Shown here piece by piece: positions 42,559 to 52,032 of a DNA stretch of 64,000 nucleotides; position 1 is the first letter of the stretch; every line of letters begins with the position of its first letter. Position numbers and translations under genes: made by a program. Source of the DNA: [Mycobacterium] stephanolepidis (GTDB lineage Bacteria; Actinomycetota; Actinomycetes; Mycobacteriales; Mycobacteriaceae); contig NZ_AP018165.1 of NCBI RefSeq assembly GCF_002356335.1, forward strand, positions 744,001 through 808,000, read 5' to 3'. The notes beneath the pieces are model-generated. The model saw only the letters and a program-made list of their open reading frames with translations, ran no database searches and was not told the DNA's origin.

Positions 42559-43266
42559 CTATGCCCGTTCGACGATCACCGTGTACACGGGGACGTAGAG
42601 CAGCGGATCGTCGACATCTCGTTCCAGCCGGTCGAGTATTTCGGGGTCTCCACGGTAGGTTCCACGAATCGTGTTGAGGAACTCGGCCTTTGGTGCCGCC
42701 ATCGTGGTCGGGTTCAGCTGTAGCACGGTCCACCCATTGGCGGTCAGCGTCTGCTCGATGTCCTCCGCCCGCAGGGCGTTCTGGAACGGTGTCGGCACGC
42801 CGTGGACTCCGCCGTGCGCGAAACACCATATGTACCAGCGTGCTCCAGGGCGCGTGGCGCGGTGCAGGGCGCTCGCGTACTTCGCGGTTCCCTCATTGTC
42901 GAAGCAGTGGTAGACGCCGCTGTCGATCACGGTGTCGAATCTCGAGTCCCAGCCGTCGAGCTTGGTCGCATCGGCGACTTGGAAGTCGATGGTGACGCCG
43001 GCTGCTGCGGCCCGGCCCTTGGCCTGTTCGATTGCGGAGGGTGCGAAGTCCAATCCGGTGACGTTAAAGCCCTGTTGGGCAAGGTAAATAGCGTTGTCGC
43101 CGAGCCCGCAGCCGATGTCCAGGACGTCGCCGCGAACCGCGCCGAGCAGAGCCAGCTCCTTGATGCGGGGTTTGGCGTCCTTGGAATCCCACGGGACGAT
43201 GGGCCCGCCGTCCTTGGTGCTCTCTCGGTACAGATCCTCAAATGTGTTCTGAGTGGGTGCGGTCAT
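42559..43266 (-). CDS. Class I SAM-dependent methyltransferase (tandem copy 2)
   Basis: A 235-residue methyltransferase. Motif I is VLDIGCGLGDNAIYLAQQG, followed by VTGLDFAPSAIEQAKGRA and VADATKLDGWDSRFDTVIDSGVYHCF. It closely resembles the gene immediately upstream (43272-44060) and starts with the same MTAPT residues, so the two are a tandem duplication. They are separated by 5 bp and probably co-transcribed. The C-terminal third is the divergent part, which suggests different substrates. It converges on the lipase gene with a 2-bp gap. Confidence 0.87.
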   Translation of the reverse strand: MTAPTQNTFEDLYRESTKDGGPIVPWDSKDAKPRIKELALLGAVRGDVLDIGCGLGDNAIYLAQQGFNVTGLDFAPSAIEQAKGRAAAAGVTIDFQVADATKLDGWDSRFDTVIDSGVYHCFDNEGTAKYASALHRATRPGARWYIWCFAHGGVHGVPTPFQNALRAEDIEQTLTANGWTVLQLNPTTMAAPKAEFLNTIRGTYRGDPEILDRLERDVDDPLLYVPVYTVIVERA

Positions 43267-43271
43267 GACAT

Positions 43272-44060
43272 TTAGCCTCTTTCTGCGACGATACTGAAAA
43301 ACGGCATGTGGATGATGTCGTCATCCAGCTGTTGGAGACGCGCAAAGGTCTTCTGCGCTTGTTCTGCCACGCCCGGGCGTTGATAGCGCTCACGCATATC
43401 GGCAGGCATCTGCTCGGGATCGATGTTGGGCAGTGCGGCGCCGACAAACGCCGCTCGTGATCCGAGATAGGTTGTCCGGCCGAAGTATTGGATGTTCCAC
43501 TTGGCGTCGGATAGCACGCTCTTGATCTCTTCGGGATCTTGTACGCCGAATGGCATCGCGATGCCATTCACGGTGCCGTCGCCAAAGCAGGCGATGAACC
43601 AGCGCGCACCCGGTCGAGTGGCCCGGTGCAGTGCGTTCGCGTATTGCTGATGACCTTCGTGGTCGAAACAGTGATATACGGCGCTGTCGATCACGGTGTC
43701 GAACCGCCCGTCCCAGCCGTCGAGCTTGGTCGCATCGGCAACCTGCAGATCGACGGTCACACCCGCGGCGGTGGCCCGTTGCTTCGCCTGATCGATGGCC
43801 GAGGGGGAGAAGTCCAGACCGGTGACCGACAGGCCTTGCTGAGTGAGATAGATGGAGTTCTCGCCGAGCCCGCAGCCGATATCCAAGATGTCGCCGCGCA
43901 ACGCGCCGTACGCGGCGAGCTCTTTGATCCGCGGTTGCGCATCCCTGATATCCCATGGCACGCCCGCGGCGGGAGCGCCCTCGAACATGGGTTTGCCGTT
44001 GTAGACAGCTTCGAATGTCTCTTGACTGGGAACGTCCGGGGGAGTGGTCGGTGCCGTCAT
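43272..44060 (-). CDS. Class I SAM-dependent methyltransferase (tandem copy 1)
   Basis: A 262-residue methyltransferase with motif I ILDIGCGLGENSIYLTQQG, VTGLDFSPSAIDQAKQRA and VADATKLDGWDGRFDTVIDSAVYHCFDHEGH. The start at ATG 44060 is fixed by a promoter whose -10 (TACTTT) ends 7 nt before it, which also rules out the long open frame running upstream through rpfA. Similar to its downstream twin over most of its length. The substrate is unknown; mycobacterial relatives modify small metabolites or lipids. Confidence 0.87.
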   Translation of the reverse strand: MTAPTTPPDVPSQETFEAVYNGKPMFEGAPAAGVPWDIRDAQPRIKELAAYGALRGDILDIGCGLGENSIYLTQQGLSVTGLDFSPSAIDQAKQRATAAGVTVDLQVADATKLDGWDGRFDTVIDSAVYHCFDHEGHQQYANALHRATRPGARWFIACFGDGTVNGIAMPFGVQDPEEIKSVLSDAKWNIQYFGRTTYLGSRAAFVGAALPNIDPEQMPADMRERYQRPGVAEQAQKTFARLQQLDDDIIHMPFFSIVAERG

Positions 44061-44067
44061 GTTCACC

Positions 44068-44095
44068 AAAGTACGCCTCGAAGCCGGGGCGTCAA
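44068..44095 (-). promoter_or_regulatory. Promoter of the methyltransferase pair (TTGACG / TACTTT), leaderless
   Basis: On the minus strand TTGACG (44095-44090) and TACTTT (44073-44068) are 16 bp apart and the ATG follows 7 nt later, so transcription should start at the A of the start codon. Confidence 0.6.
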
Positions 44096-44145
44096 CCCTC
44101 TTGACACTGGGCCTAGGCTTCTCGTCGAAAGGGTTACCCCGCAAC

Positions 44146-44182
44146 GAAAATCGCCCCGGCCGTGAGGGCCGGGGCGATTTTC
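44146..44182. terminator. Intrinsic terminator downstream of rpfA
   Basis: A perfect 16-bp stem (GAAAATCGCCCCGGCC pairing with GGCCGGGGCGATTTTC) encloses a GTGAG loop. The A and T tails make it usable on both strands, but it lies 11 bp after the rpfA stop and mainly serves that gene. Confidence 0.88.
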
Positions 44183-44193
44183 TGGTGTATGAC

Positions 44194-45457
<1,264 letters not shown>

Positions 45458-45458
<1 letters not shown>

Positions 45459-45494
45459 CATACCCGAGGGACGGAGCTCGGTGCGCGGGTATGG
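45458..45494 (-). repeat. Inverted repeat CCATACCCG / CGGGTATGG next to the riboswitch
   Basis: Nine-base perfect arms with a 19-nt loop start exactly at the 5' edge of the aptamer. It may be an extra stem of the leader or compete with P1. Confidence 0.55.
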
Positions 45495-45758
45495 ACTTCG
45501 GATGACGGTACGTGCCCGCGCGCGTCTCGTCATGTTGGACATTCCACGGTGTTTCGTCCACGGCGGGGTGGGTTTATTCCCGCCAGTGGTGAGGTCTGCG
45601 CAGGTTATTGGGTGGCTCCACCACTCCGTGTCCGTGCCGTGATACTTCCGTGACCTTCCGATGTGTGTTGTAGATCACGAAATTGCCGGGGAATCTCTAT
45701 GCGCAACTCTCAGAGTCGCCTTAGAGCTTCCTTAATAAAAGGATGGGCCAGCGCACTT

Positions 45759-46007
45759 CTATCCACCAGCGAACGGAGGCAGAACATCCACGATAGAGCC
45801 TGATTCCGGGCGGTGGGAGCGGTCGCGGACGGCCACGCCGTCATAGAGAAAGGAACAACGCGCCAATACGCGTTCCAGTTCCGGTCCTTTTGCGGCCAGC
45901 TGGCGCGTCAGGTCGTCGAAAGAAGCCCCCGTGGGGAGCTCCACGGTCTCCTCTTCGATGCCTGCGGCGTTCGCGGCTGCGGCGAAATACCGGACCCGGA
46001 TGCTCAC
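45759..46007 (-). CDS. moaD: Molybdopterin synthase sulfur-carrier subunit MoaD
   Basis: An 82-residue ubiquitin-fold protein ending in the functional Gly-Gly (VLPPFAGG), whose C-terminus is thiocarboxylated to supply sulfur to molybdopterin. Other matches are VRYFAAAANAAGIEEETVELP and FLYDGVAV-x-DRS. The GTG start at 46007 directly abuts the moaA stop, so the two are co-transcribed. Corresponds to moaD2 (Rv0868c). Its partner MoaE is encoded at 40733. Confidence 0.93.
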   Translation of the reverse strand: MSIRVRYFAAAANAAGIEEETVELPTGASFDDLTRQLAAKGPELERVLARCSFLYDGVAVRDRSHRPESGSIVDVLPPFAGG

Positions 46008-47000
46008 CTAGCCGCCGATCGCGCTCATGGGACGGTCCGGCTGCAGGAAGGACGGGTCATTGATCCCGTGTCCCGGCTTCTTTCCCCACATGGCGGCCTG
46101 CCAGGCCGAGGCCACTGCCGCGTCGTCGGCGCCCGAGCGGAGCAGCCCGCGCAGGTCCGTCTCGGTGGTGGCGAACAGGCAATTGCGTATCTGACCGTCG
46201 GCCGTCAGCCGGGTGCGGTCGCAGTCCCCGCAGAACGGTCGCGACACCGAGGCGATGATCCCGACCGTGGCGGGACCCCCGTTGACCAGCCAGCGTTGTG
46301 CTGGAGCGCTGCCACGAGGCACCGGATCCGTGCTCAAGGTGAATTCCCGGCTCAGGGCGGCGTGGACCTCGTCGGCCGTCACCATGTGAGCGCGGCTCCA
46401 GTGGTGCCCGGCATCCAGTGGCATCTGTTCAATGATCCGCAGCTCGAATCCGTGCTCCAGACTGAATCGCAGTAGCTCGACCGAGTCCTCCTTGTACTGC
46501 TCGGGCGTCAGCACGGCATTGATCTTTGTCGGGGTCAACCCGGCAGCGCTCGCGGCTTCGAGGCCGGCGAGAACGTCGGTCAGCCGGTCGCGGCGGGTGA
46601 TAGCGGCGAAGCGATCCGCATCCAACGTATCCAGCGACACGTTGATGCGGTCCAGCCCGGCGTCTCGTAGCGCGGCGGCCTTGCGGTCCAGGCCGATGCC
46701 GTTGGTGGTCAGCGCGATATCCGGACGTGGCGACAGCGCGGCCACCGCGGTGATGATTCGCTCTAAGTCCTTGTATATCAACGGCTCTCCGCCGGTGAAT
46801 CGGACGCTACGGATTCCGAGCTCGCTCACCGCGATGCCGATCAGCCGGATGTATTCGTCGGCGGTGAGCAGTGCGTCGCTGCGCAGCCAGTCCAATCCCT
46901 CTGCTGGCATGCAGTATGTGCAGCGCAGATTGCACCGGTCGGTCAAGGACACCCGTAAGTCGGTCGCGATGCGGCCGAACGAATCGATCAACGGGGTCAT
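46008..47000 (-). CDS. moaA: GTP 3',8-cyclase MoaA
   Basis: A 330-residue radical-SAM enzyme that starts molybdenum-cofactor synthesis from GTP. The SAM cluster motif is CNLRCTYCM with Cys23, Cys27 and Cys30. The second 4Fe-4S site is CGDCDRTRLTADGQIRNCL, and the protein ends in the required Gly-Gly. GGEPL and NTLDAD-like VSLDTLD blocks are present. Start chosen at ATG 47000 because it follows a TACGCT -10 by 6 nt; the longer frame adds no conserved sequence. Corresponds to moaA2 (Rv0869c). Confidence 0.95.
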   Translation of the reverse strand: MTPLIDSFGRIATDLRVSLTDRCNLRCTYCMPAEGLDWLRSDALLTADEYIRLIGIAVSELGIRSVRFTGGEPLIYKDLERIITAVAALSPRPDIALTTNGIGLDRKAAALRDAGLDRINVSLDTLDADRFAAITRRDRLTDVLAGLEAASAAGLTPTKINAVLTPEQYKEDSVELLRFSLEHGFELRIIEQMPLDAGHHWSRAHMVTADEVHAALSREFTLSTDPVPRGSAPAQRWLVNGGPATVGIIASVSRPFCGDCDRTRLTADGQIRNCLFATTETDLRGLLRSGADDAAVASAWQAAMWGKKPGHGINDPSFLQPDRPMSAIGG

Positions 47001-47006
47001 AAGTCC

Positions 47007-47012
47007 AGCGTA
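47007..47012 (-). promoter_or_regulatory. -10 element TACGCT, leaderless start of moaA
   Basis: On the minus strand TACGCT is followed by 6 nt and the ATG at 47000, which supports the short start of moaA. No molybdenum-cofactor riboswitch fits in this short leaderless region. Confidence 0.5.
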
Positions 47013-47092
47013 GCGACCACTTGCGTGCGCCGAGTAGGATGACCAGTCACCGCGTCCTATTTGGGGCGCGTTAATCATGTGAGGTGAGTGCA

Positions 47093-47506
47093 GTGCCAAC
47101 CGGCAAGGTCAAGTGGTACGACGCCGAGAAGGGCTTCGGCTTCCTGTCGCAGGAGGACGGCGAGGACGTGTACGTCCGGTCCTCTGCGCTGCCTGCTGGC
47201 GTTGAGGGGCTCAAGGCCGGTCAGAAGGTCGAGTTCGGCATGGCTGCGGGCCGCCGTGGTCCGCAGGCGCTGAGCCTCAAGTTGATTGACGCGCCGCCCT
47301 CGGTGCAGAAGACGCGCCGCGAGAGCAGCGGGCCGGTGAACCATAAGCACACCACCGATGAGCTGCACGGCATGATCGAGGACATGATCACCCTGCTGGA
47401 GGGCACGGTGCAGACCGAGCTGCGCAAGGGGCGGTACCCGGATCGCAAGATCGCCCGCAAGGTGTCCGAGGTCGTGCGCGCCGTCGCCGCTGAGCTGGAC
47501 GCCTGA
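47093..47506 (+). CDS. cspB: Cold-shock-domain protein CspB-like
   Basis: A 137-residue protein with an N-terminal cold-shock domain ([30 protein letters not shown], containing the RNP1-like KGFGFL and RNP2-like VYV) and a C-terminal helical extension ([49 protein letters not shown]) not found in the short Csp proteins. It corresponds to Rv0871. GTG 47093 is preferred over GTG 47084 because AGGTGAG lies at the right distance and the product then begins PTGKVKWYD. It should bind single-stranded nucleic acid. Confidence 0.92.
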   Translation: MPTGKVKWYDAEKGFGFLSQEDGEDVYVRSSALPAGVEGLKAGQKVEFGMAAGRRGPQALSLKLIDAPPSVQKTRRESSGPVNHKHTTDELHGMIEDMITLLEGTVQTELRKGRYPDRKIARKVSEVVRAVAAELDA

Positions 47507-47531
47507 CCTGACATCCATCCGCGCCGAGGAT

Positions 47532-48227
47532 GTGATCGCGGCGCTCGATGCCATCGGTGATCCCGGCCGGGCCGAGAAATCCGCGCGGTTCTTCAAGACC
47601 GGACCGGGCGAGTACGGCGAGGGCGACGTCTTTGTCGGTGTGTCCGTACCCGAACAGCGCGCGCTGGCGCGACAGTTCCGTGGCATCGGACGCGAGGCGG
47701 TGGTGCGGCTGCTGGCCAGTGAGGTGCACGAGCACCGATTGACGGGGCTGATTCTGGCGGTGTGGGAGTTCGCGCATGCCAACGGCGCCGAACGCGATGC
47801 CTGGGTACAGATGTACCTGCGGCAGGTCCGTGGCGGCCGGGTGAACAACTGGGACCTGGTCGATTCCTCGGCTGAGCAGATTCTGGGTGAATGGCTTGTC
47901 GGCCAGGACTATTCGCCGCTGCTGCAACTAGCGGCAGAAGATGACCTCTGGCGTCGGCGGGTGGGCATCATCGGCACCTTCGCCTTCACCAAACGTGGTG
48001 ACGCGCAACCCCTTCTCGCGGTGGCATCGCTGGTGATCGACGACCGGCGTGACCTCATCCAGAAGGCCTACGGCTGGATGCTGCGTGAAGCCGGAAAGCG
48101 TTGTGGTACCGAGATTCTCCTCGGTTACCTCGATGCACACGCCGCCGCTATGGGTCGCACCGCACTGGGCTATGCCACCGAGCATCTGGATGCCGCGGCA
48201 CGCGCGGAGTATCGCGCTCTGCGCTAG
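47532..48227 (+). CDS. DNA alkylation repair protein (AlkD-like HEAT-repeat fold)
   Basis: A 231-residue all-helical protein of the AlkC/AlkD type. The start motif AEKSARFFKTGPGEYGEGDVFVGVSVPEQRALARQF, the NNWDLVDSSAEQILGEWL segment and WRRRVGIIGTFAFTKRGD match the family, including tryptophan and aspartate residues that contact alkylated bases. It likely excises or flips 3-methyladenine-type lesions. GTG 47532 is the first start codon in frame after the cspB stop. The stop codon shares CTAG with the convergent DUF2771 gene. Confidence 0.88.
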   Translation: MIAALDAIGDPGRAEKSARFFKTGPGEYGEGDVFVGVSVPEQRALARQFRGIGREAVVRLLASEVHEHRLTGLILAVWEFAHANGAERDAWVQMYLRQVRGGRVNNWDLVDSSAEQILGEWLVGQDYSPLLQLAAEDDLWRRRVGIIGTFAFTKRGDAQPLLAVASLVIDDRRDLIQKAYGWMLREAGKRCGTEILLGYLDAHAAAMGRTALGYATEHLDAAARAEYRALR

Positions 48228-48736
48228 TTCTGCCAGACCGTGGCCACGGACCAGATTGCGTGGGTGACCTCCAACAGGTCGCCGGTCTCGGTCTGAACCA
48301 CCGTCGGGAGCTTGATTTCCAGACCCACCAGTCGCCGCCCCTCGCCGTCGATCGTTGGGATTGTCACGGCGGTTCGATGGTCGCGGTACACGCTTGATTC
48401 GGCCCGCTTGTGGTCGACGTCGTCCACCGGCGCATAGATCCTGGACAGCATCCATGGCGCCTGGGCGATGCGCCCATCTACCGAAAGTTGCACGGGTTCA
48501 TGAGCGTTGACGGCCAACTGGACGGTGTGTCCGGGCGGGTCACACTGGTCCAGCTTGTTCTTGTCGCAGTACTGATAAGGCGCGGCATGGATGACGGTGC
48601 CGTGGGTGAATGCGCTGATCTCGGGCCGCTCCGCCGGGCCTTCTCTATGCTCGTGCAGCTGCCAGGCGATGAACCCCACCATCGCGGCAGCGGTCAGCAC
48701 CAGGACGGCGGCAAGTGCCGCCAGTTTTGCCTTCAC
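48224..48736 (-). CDS. DUF2771 exported/membrane-anchored protein (Rv0875c-like)
   Basis: A 170-residue protein with an N-terminal hydrophobic segment (LAALAAVLVLTAAAMVGFIAWQL) that is a signal anchor or signal peptide. The extracytoplasmic part has APYQYCDKNKLDQCDPPGHTVQLAVNAHEPVQLSVDG and ends in DLLEVTHAIWSVATVWQN. It matches the DUF2771 family found in mycobacteria and relatives; function unknown. GTG 48736 overlaps the MFS transporter stop (GTGA), so the two genes form one unit, as with Rv0875c-Rv0876c. Confidence 0.85.
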   Translation of the reverse strand: MKAKLAALAAVLVLTAAAMVGFIAWQLHEHREGPAERPEISAFTHGTVIHAAPYQYCDKNKLDQCDPPGHTVQLAVNAHEPVQLSVDGRIAQAPWMLSRIYAPVDDVDHKRAESSVYRDHRTAVTIPTIDGEGRRLVGLEIKLPTVVQTETGDLLEVTHAIWSVATVWQN

Positions 48737-50433
48737 GCGACTACCTTGCCACCCTCTTGTTCGGCCATCACCGGGCGGTTACCGCCCAGGCCCGGAATCA
48801 GGGAGGCGCCGCGGAAGCTGGCCAGCGTCTGCGCCAGGCCGAGGATGAGCACCGCGGATATCACCGTGAATCCCACCCACAGATCGGTGTAGATCATCAC
48901 GCCGATAGCGCCACCGAGTACCCAGGACAGCTGCAGCAGCGCCTCGGAACGCCCGAACGCCGACGCCCGGGATTCCTCGGGCAGGTCATCTTGCAGTGAG
49001 GCGTCCAGGGACGCCTTCGCGATGGCGCTGACTCCCGATGTCACCAGTGTCGCGAACACCACGACCGCCAGAACTCCGGTAACCGCCGCCGCGAGCGCCA
49101 CCACCGTGACCGCGCCGGCGCACCGCACGACAAGCAGGGCGGGGCGACCGAGCTTGAGCCGGGCGCTGGTGGCATTGCCCGCGAAGTTCCCGATGCCGGC
49201 GGCGGCGCCGATCATGCCGAGCATCGCGAGTTGTTGGAAGCCGTGTGCGTCATGGGATTTGGCGACGAAAGCCGGGTACAGCGTGAGGAAACCCACCATT
49301 ACCTTGATGGTGCTGTTACCCCACAGCGCGGTGATGATGTTGCGGCCCAGTGGCTGGCGGATCTTGTCCTGCTGCTTATGGGAGCGTCGGAGCAGGATCG
49401 TCGGGTGTTCACCGTCGTCGCCGTGGTAGCCGAAGGTGGTGGGCACCTCACCGGCGGTCACCTCGACCCACTTGGGGATGCGCATGGACGACCAGGCGCC
49501 CACTGCCGCAGCGGCCATCACGGCGAAAAGCGCTCCGGGTAACTGGAATACCCGGGTGAACGTGAGCTCGAAGGCGCCGGCGATGGCGCCGCCCACGATG
49601 GTCCCGCCGACCAATCCGAAGGTCGTGAGCCGTGAGTTGACGCGCACCAGGTCGATGGTCGGCGGCAGCACCCGCGGTGTTACTGCGCTTCGCAACACGC
49701 CAAAGGATTTGGACAGCACCAGCATTGACAATGCGCACGGATACAGCACCCAGGGCGGGAAGCTGCCGCTGGCACCGTCGTAGTTGGCGATCATGATGAC
49801 GGCCAGCGCGATGCGCAGCCCGAATGAGGCCGCCAACGCCGCCCGGCGCCCATGTTGCAGGCGATCCAGTGCGGGACCGATCAGCGGGGCGATAACGGCG
49901 AACGGGGCAATGGTGATGAGCAGGTACAGCGCCACCTTGCTCTTGGACTCGGCGGTGGCGGCGGCGAAGAAGAGTGTGTTGGCGAGGGCCACCGCCATCG
50001 CGGCATCCACCGCAAAGTTGGCCATCACCGGATAGGTGAGCGCGGTCAGGCCGGATTTGTCGGCGCCGTCGGCGGTCGCGGCCTTGTGGAACAACCCGTA
50101 CATCCGCGAGCCCATTTCGCGGCTGCGCATGGCGGCCACCCGGGTGACCGTCAGCTTCGGCGGGATCTCCCGCTCAGGCGAAGGACGCCGCCGCGACTCT
50201 TCCCGGCGTTCCTGGCCCAGCGGCGGCAGATACCGGTTCGATGAGCCGCTCGCGCGACCAGGATCGCGCTTCGATGAGCCGCTCGCGCGAAGAGGGTCGC
50301 GCGGGGCGCCGCCCGTCGGATAGTTGGCCATACCGGGGTGGGAGTTCGCGTCGCGCGGATCCTGATTTCGGCGGCGAGATGGGGAGTCACTACTGCCTTG
50401 GCGGTTCCCGAACCGCGCGTAGTCGTCCCGCAC
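48733..50433 (-). CDS. MFS-family membrane transporter (Rv0876c-like)
   Basis: A 12-helix major-facilitator protein with an unusually long, Arg/Ser/Pro-rich cytosolic N-terminus of about 110 residues before the first helix region (SGLTALTYPVMANFAVDAAMAVALANTLFF). The start is set at GTG 50433 (RDDYARFG), 9 nt behind AGGGAC, giving 566 residues; ATG 50331 is a shorter alternative. The N-terminal tail contains a 33-bp tandem duplication. Substrate unknown. It diverges from the DUF3027 gene. Confidence 0.82.
   Translation of the reverse strand: MRDDYARFGNRQGSSDSPSRRRNQDPRDANSHPGMANYPTGGAPRDPLRASGSSKRDPGRASGSSNRYLPPLGQERREESRRRPSPEREIPPKLTVTRVAAMRSREMGSRMYGLFHKAATADGADKSGLTALTYPVMANFAVDAAMAVALANTLFFAAATAESKSKVALYLLITIAPFAVIAPLIGPALDRLQHGRRAALAASFGLRIALAVIMIANYDGASGSFPPWVLYPCALSMLVLSKSFGVLRSAVTPRVLPPTIDLVRVNSRLTTFGLVGGTIVGGAIAGAFELTFTRVFQLPGALFAVMAAAAVGAWSSMRIPKWVEVTAGEVPTTFGYHGDDGEHPTILLRRSHKQQDKIRQPLGRNIITALWGNSTIKVMVGFLTLYPAFVAKSHDAHGFQQLAMLGMIGAAAGIGNFAGNATSARLKLGRPALLVVRCAGAVTVVALAAAVTGVLAVVVFATLVTSGVSAIAKASLDASLQDDLPEESRASAFGRSEALLQLSWVLGGAIGVMIYTDLWVGFTVISAVLILGLAQTLASFRGASLIPGLGGNRPVMAEQEGGKVVA
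50237..50302 (-). repeat. 33-bp tandem repeat in the MFS N-terminal tail
   Basis: Two copies in phase with the reading frame share a 21-bp identical core (50237-50257 and 50270-50290) and encode the repeated RASGSS-(K/N)-R motif. Its length being a multiple of three keeps the gene open and allows slippage. Confidence 0.8.
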
Positions 50434-50470
50434 GCATCGATTGTCCCTCACGGTGAGAAGATGGTCAGCG

Positions 50471-51208
50471 ATGGACATCACTATCTCCGGCCGCGACGCC
50501 CTCTATACCTGTATCGACCAGGCTCGTACGGCCATCGTCGAGTTCAGTGGGGAGACCGTGGGCAAGTACCTCGGGGCCTCCTCCGAGAGCACTGATCTGC
50601 ACGCGTTGACTCACCGCTTCGAAGCCGATCTGCCGGGGTACCGCGGATGGCACTGGGAGGTGGTGATGGCCGCGGCACCCGGCGCCACCGTCGCGACCGT
50701 CAGTGAGGTGGTGCTTGTTCCGGGCACCGAGGCGCTGCGCGCACCGAACTGGGTGCCCTGGGAGGAGCGCATCCGCCCGGGCGACCTGGGCCCCGGCGAC
50801 CTTCTCGCCCCGCCGCCCAACGACCCTCGCCTGGTACCCGGATACACCGACAGCGGAGATGCGCAGGTCACCGAGACCGCGGGTGAGATCGGGTTGGGGC
50901 GTAAGCAGGTGCTGAGCCTGACCGGGCGTGTCGACGCCGCACAGCGGTGGTTCGACGGCGACTGCGGTCCGGACACCGAGATGGCGCGCGCCACCCGCCG
51001 GGTGTGCCGATCCTGCGGCTTCTACCTGCCGCTGGCCGGCTCACTGGGTGTCGCCTTCGGGGCGTGTGCCAACTCCATGTCGGCCGACGGCCGTGTCGTG
51101 CACATCGAGTACGGCTGCGGCGCTCATTCCGACACGCCGCAGCCACTCAACTCCGCGATGCCGTTGTACGAGCCCTTTGACGACGGCGTCCTGGATCTGG
51201 CGGACTAA
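50471..51208 (+). CDS. DUF3027 protein (Rv0877-like)
   Basis: A 245-residue protein of the actinobacterial DUF3027 family. It has the conserved WHWEVVMAAAPGATVATVSEVVLVPGTEALRAPNWVPWEERIRPGDLGPGDLL block, a CRSCGFYLPLAG segment, and FGACANSMSADGRVVHIEYGCGAHSD, with paired cysteines that could bind zinc. Start at ATG 50471, which begins the conserved region. Soluble, function unknown. Its stop overlaps the stop of the convergent SRPBCC gene by 4 bp. Confidence 0.85.
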   Translation: MDITISGRDALYTCIDQARTAIVEFSGETVGKYLGASSESTDLHALTHRFEADLPGYRGWHWEVVMAAAPGATVATVSEVVLVPGTEALRAPNWVPWEERIRPGDLGPGDLLAPPPNDPRLVPGYTDSGDAQVTETAGEIGLGRKQVLSLTGRVDAAQRWFDGDCGPDTEMARATRRVCRSCGFYLPLAGSLGVAFGACANSMSADGRVVHIEYGCGAHSDTPQPLNSAMPLYEPFDDGVLDLAD

Positions 51209-51666
51209 ACGCCTTCTGCGGCTGCTTTGATCCTGGCCAGCGACGTCCGCATGCCCTCCAGCAGTGCCTCGTCGAACACCTCGGTGCCGCCGAGCATCAA
51301 ATTCTGCAGGTTGGTGGAGATCGCTGAGCGCTTCTCACCCATCACCCGACGCTCGGTGACCCTGGTGCCACCGGCCGCGGTGGGCTCCAGCTCGTAGCTC
51401 CACTCGCTCAGGTTGTCTTTGACGTGCCAGGCAAGACGCTTGTTGGGCTCGACGGCGGTCAGCACGGCACGCGTCGGCCATACCTTCCAGCCCTTGCGGT
51501 TGTAGTTGACGACATTGGTGCCCGCCTGCACGGGTCCGCGCACGAACATCTTGCGGGTCTGTGGGCTCCACCGCGGCATGTTCTCCAGATCGGCGATCAA
51601 TCCCCATACCTTCTCCACCGGCGCATTGATCTCGACGGCGGTTTCCAGCAGTGATGCGTTGGGCAT
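51205..51666 (-). CDS. SRPBCC (polyketide cyclase/START-like) family protein
   Basis: A 153-residue helix-grip-fold protein: ASLLETAVEINAPVEKVWGLIADLENMPRWSPQTRKM at the start, TRAVLTAVEPNKRLAWHVKDN and SYELEPTAAGGTRVTERRV in the middle, and a long C-terminal helix. An AGAGGAG ribosome site precedes ATG 51666. The fold holds a hydrophobic ligand, and members range from lipid carriers to cyclases. It is one of two SRPBCC genes in the window (the other at 32161); they are not close paralogues. Corresponds in position to Rv0878/Rv0879-region genes. Confidence 0.87.
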   Translation of the reverse strand: MPNASLLETAVEINAPVEKVWGLIADLENMPRWSPQTRKMFVRGPVQAGTNVVNYNRKGWKVWPTRAVLTAVEPNKRLAWHVKDNLSEWSYELEPTAAGGTRVTERRVMGEKRSAISTNLQNLMLGGTEVFDEALLEGMRTSLARIKAAAEGV

Positions 51667-51706
51667 GAGATTGCTCCTCTTCCGGGATATTGCGGGGTTG
51701 GTTCGG

Positions 51707-51952
51707 CTACAGGCCGGTTTGTGCGCCGCGTGAGCCGCGCCGCACTGCACGAACTTGTAGCAGGACGATGACGGTGCCCAGCGCGCCGGTACCGAGTCCG
51801 GCGAGCGTTATGGGACGCCAGCTCTCGAGCGCAGGAATGGTGAAGGCGATGATGTTGGCAATGAGCCACAGCACTGTGCCTGCGACGACAACCGGCCACG
51901 GATTGAGCAGTGCGGCCGGGAGCGGGGGCGGTTGGGGCGCGGGGGTGTCCAC
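51707..51952 (-). CDS. DUF2530 small membrane protein (Rv0879c-like)
   Basis: An 81-residue protein with two predicted helices (PWPVVVAGTVLWLIANIIAFTI and ITLAGLGTGALGTVIVLLQV) after a Pro-rich N-terminus, ending in a basic RAVRRGSRG tail. This is the DUF2530 layout. GTG 51952 is the start; a weak -10-like TATGCT lies 9 nt upstream. Function unknown. Located between the SRPBCC gene and the divergent marR gene. Confidence 0.8.
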   Translation of the reverse strand: MDTPAPQPPPLPAALLNPWPVVVAGTVLWLIANIIAFTIPALESWRPITLAGLGTGALGTVIVLLQVRAVRRGSRGAQTGL

Positions 51953-52019
51953 TAGATGCGCAGCATACGTGGCACGAACTACACGGGGCTAGGTCCCTGT
52001 GAAAGCCCTGGACGTGCCG

Positions 52020-52025
52020 TAAGGT
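52020..52025 (+). promoter_or_regulatory. -10 element TAAGGT, leaderless start of marR
   Basis: TAAGGT is followed by 7 nt (ttgggcc) and the GTG at 52033, with no Shine-Dalgarno sequence. Confidence 0.5.
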
Positions 52026-52032
52026 TTGGGCC

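Noticed and set aside
47001..47092. Molybdenum-cofactor riboswitch before moaA
   Set aside because: The gene appears leaderless and fewer than 95 bp separate it from cspB, too little for the structured Moco RNA.
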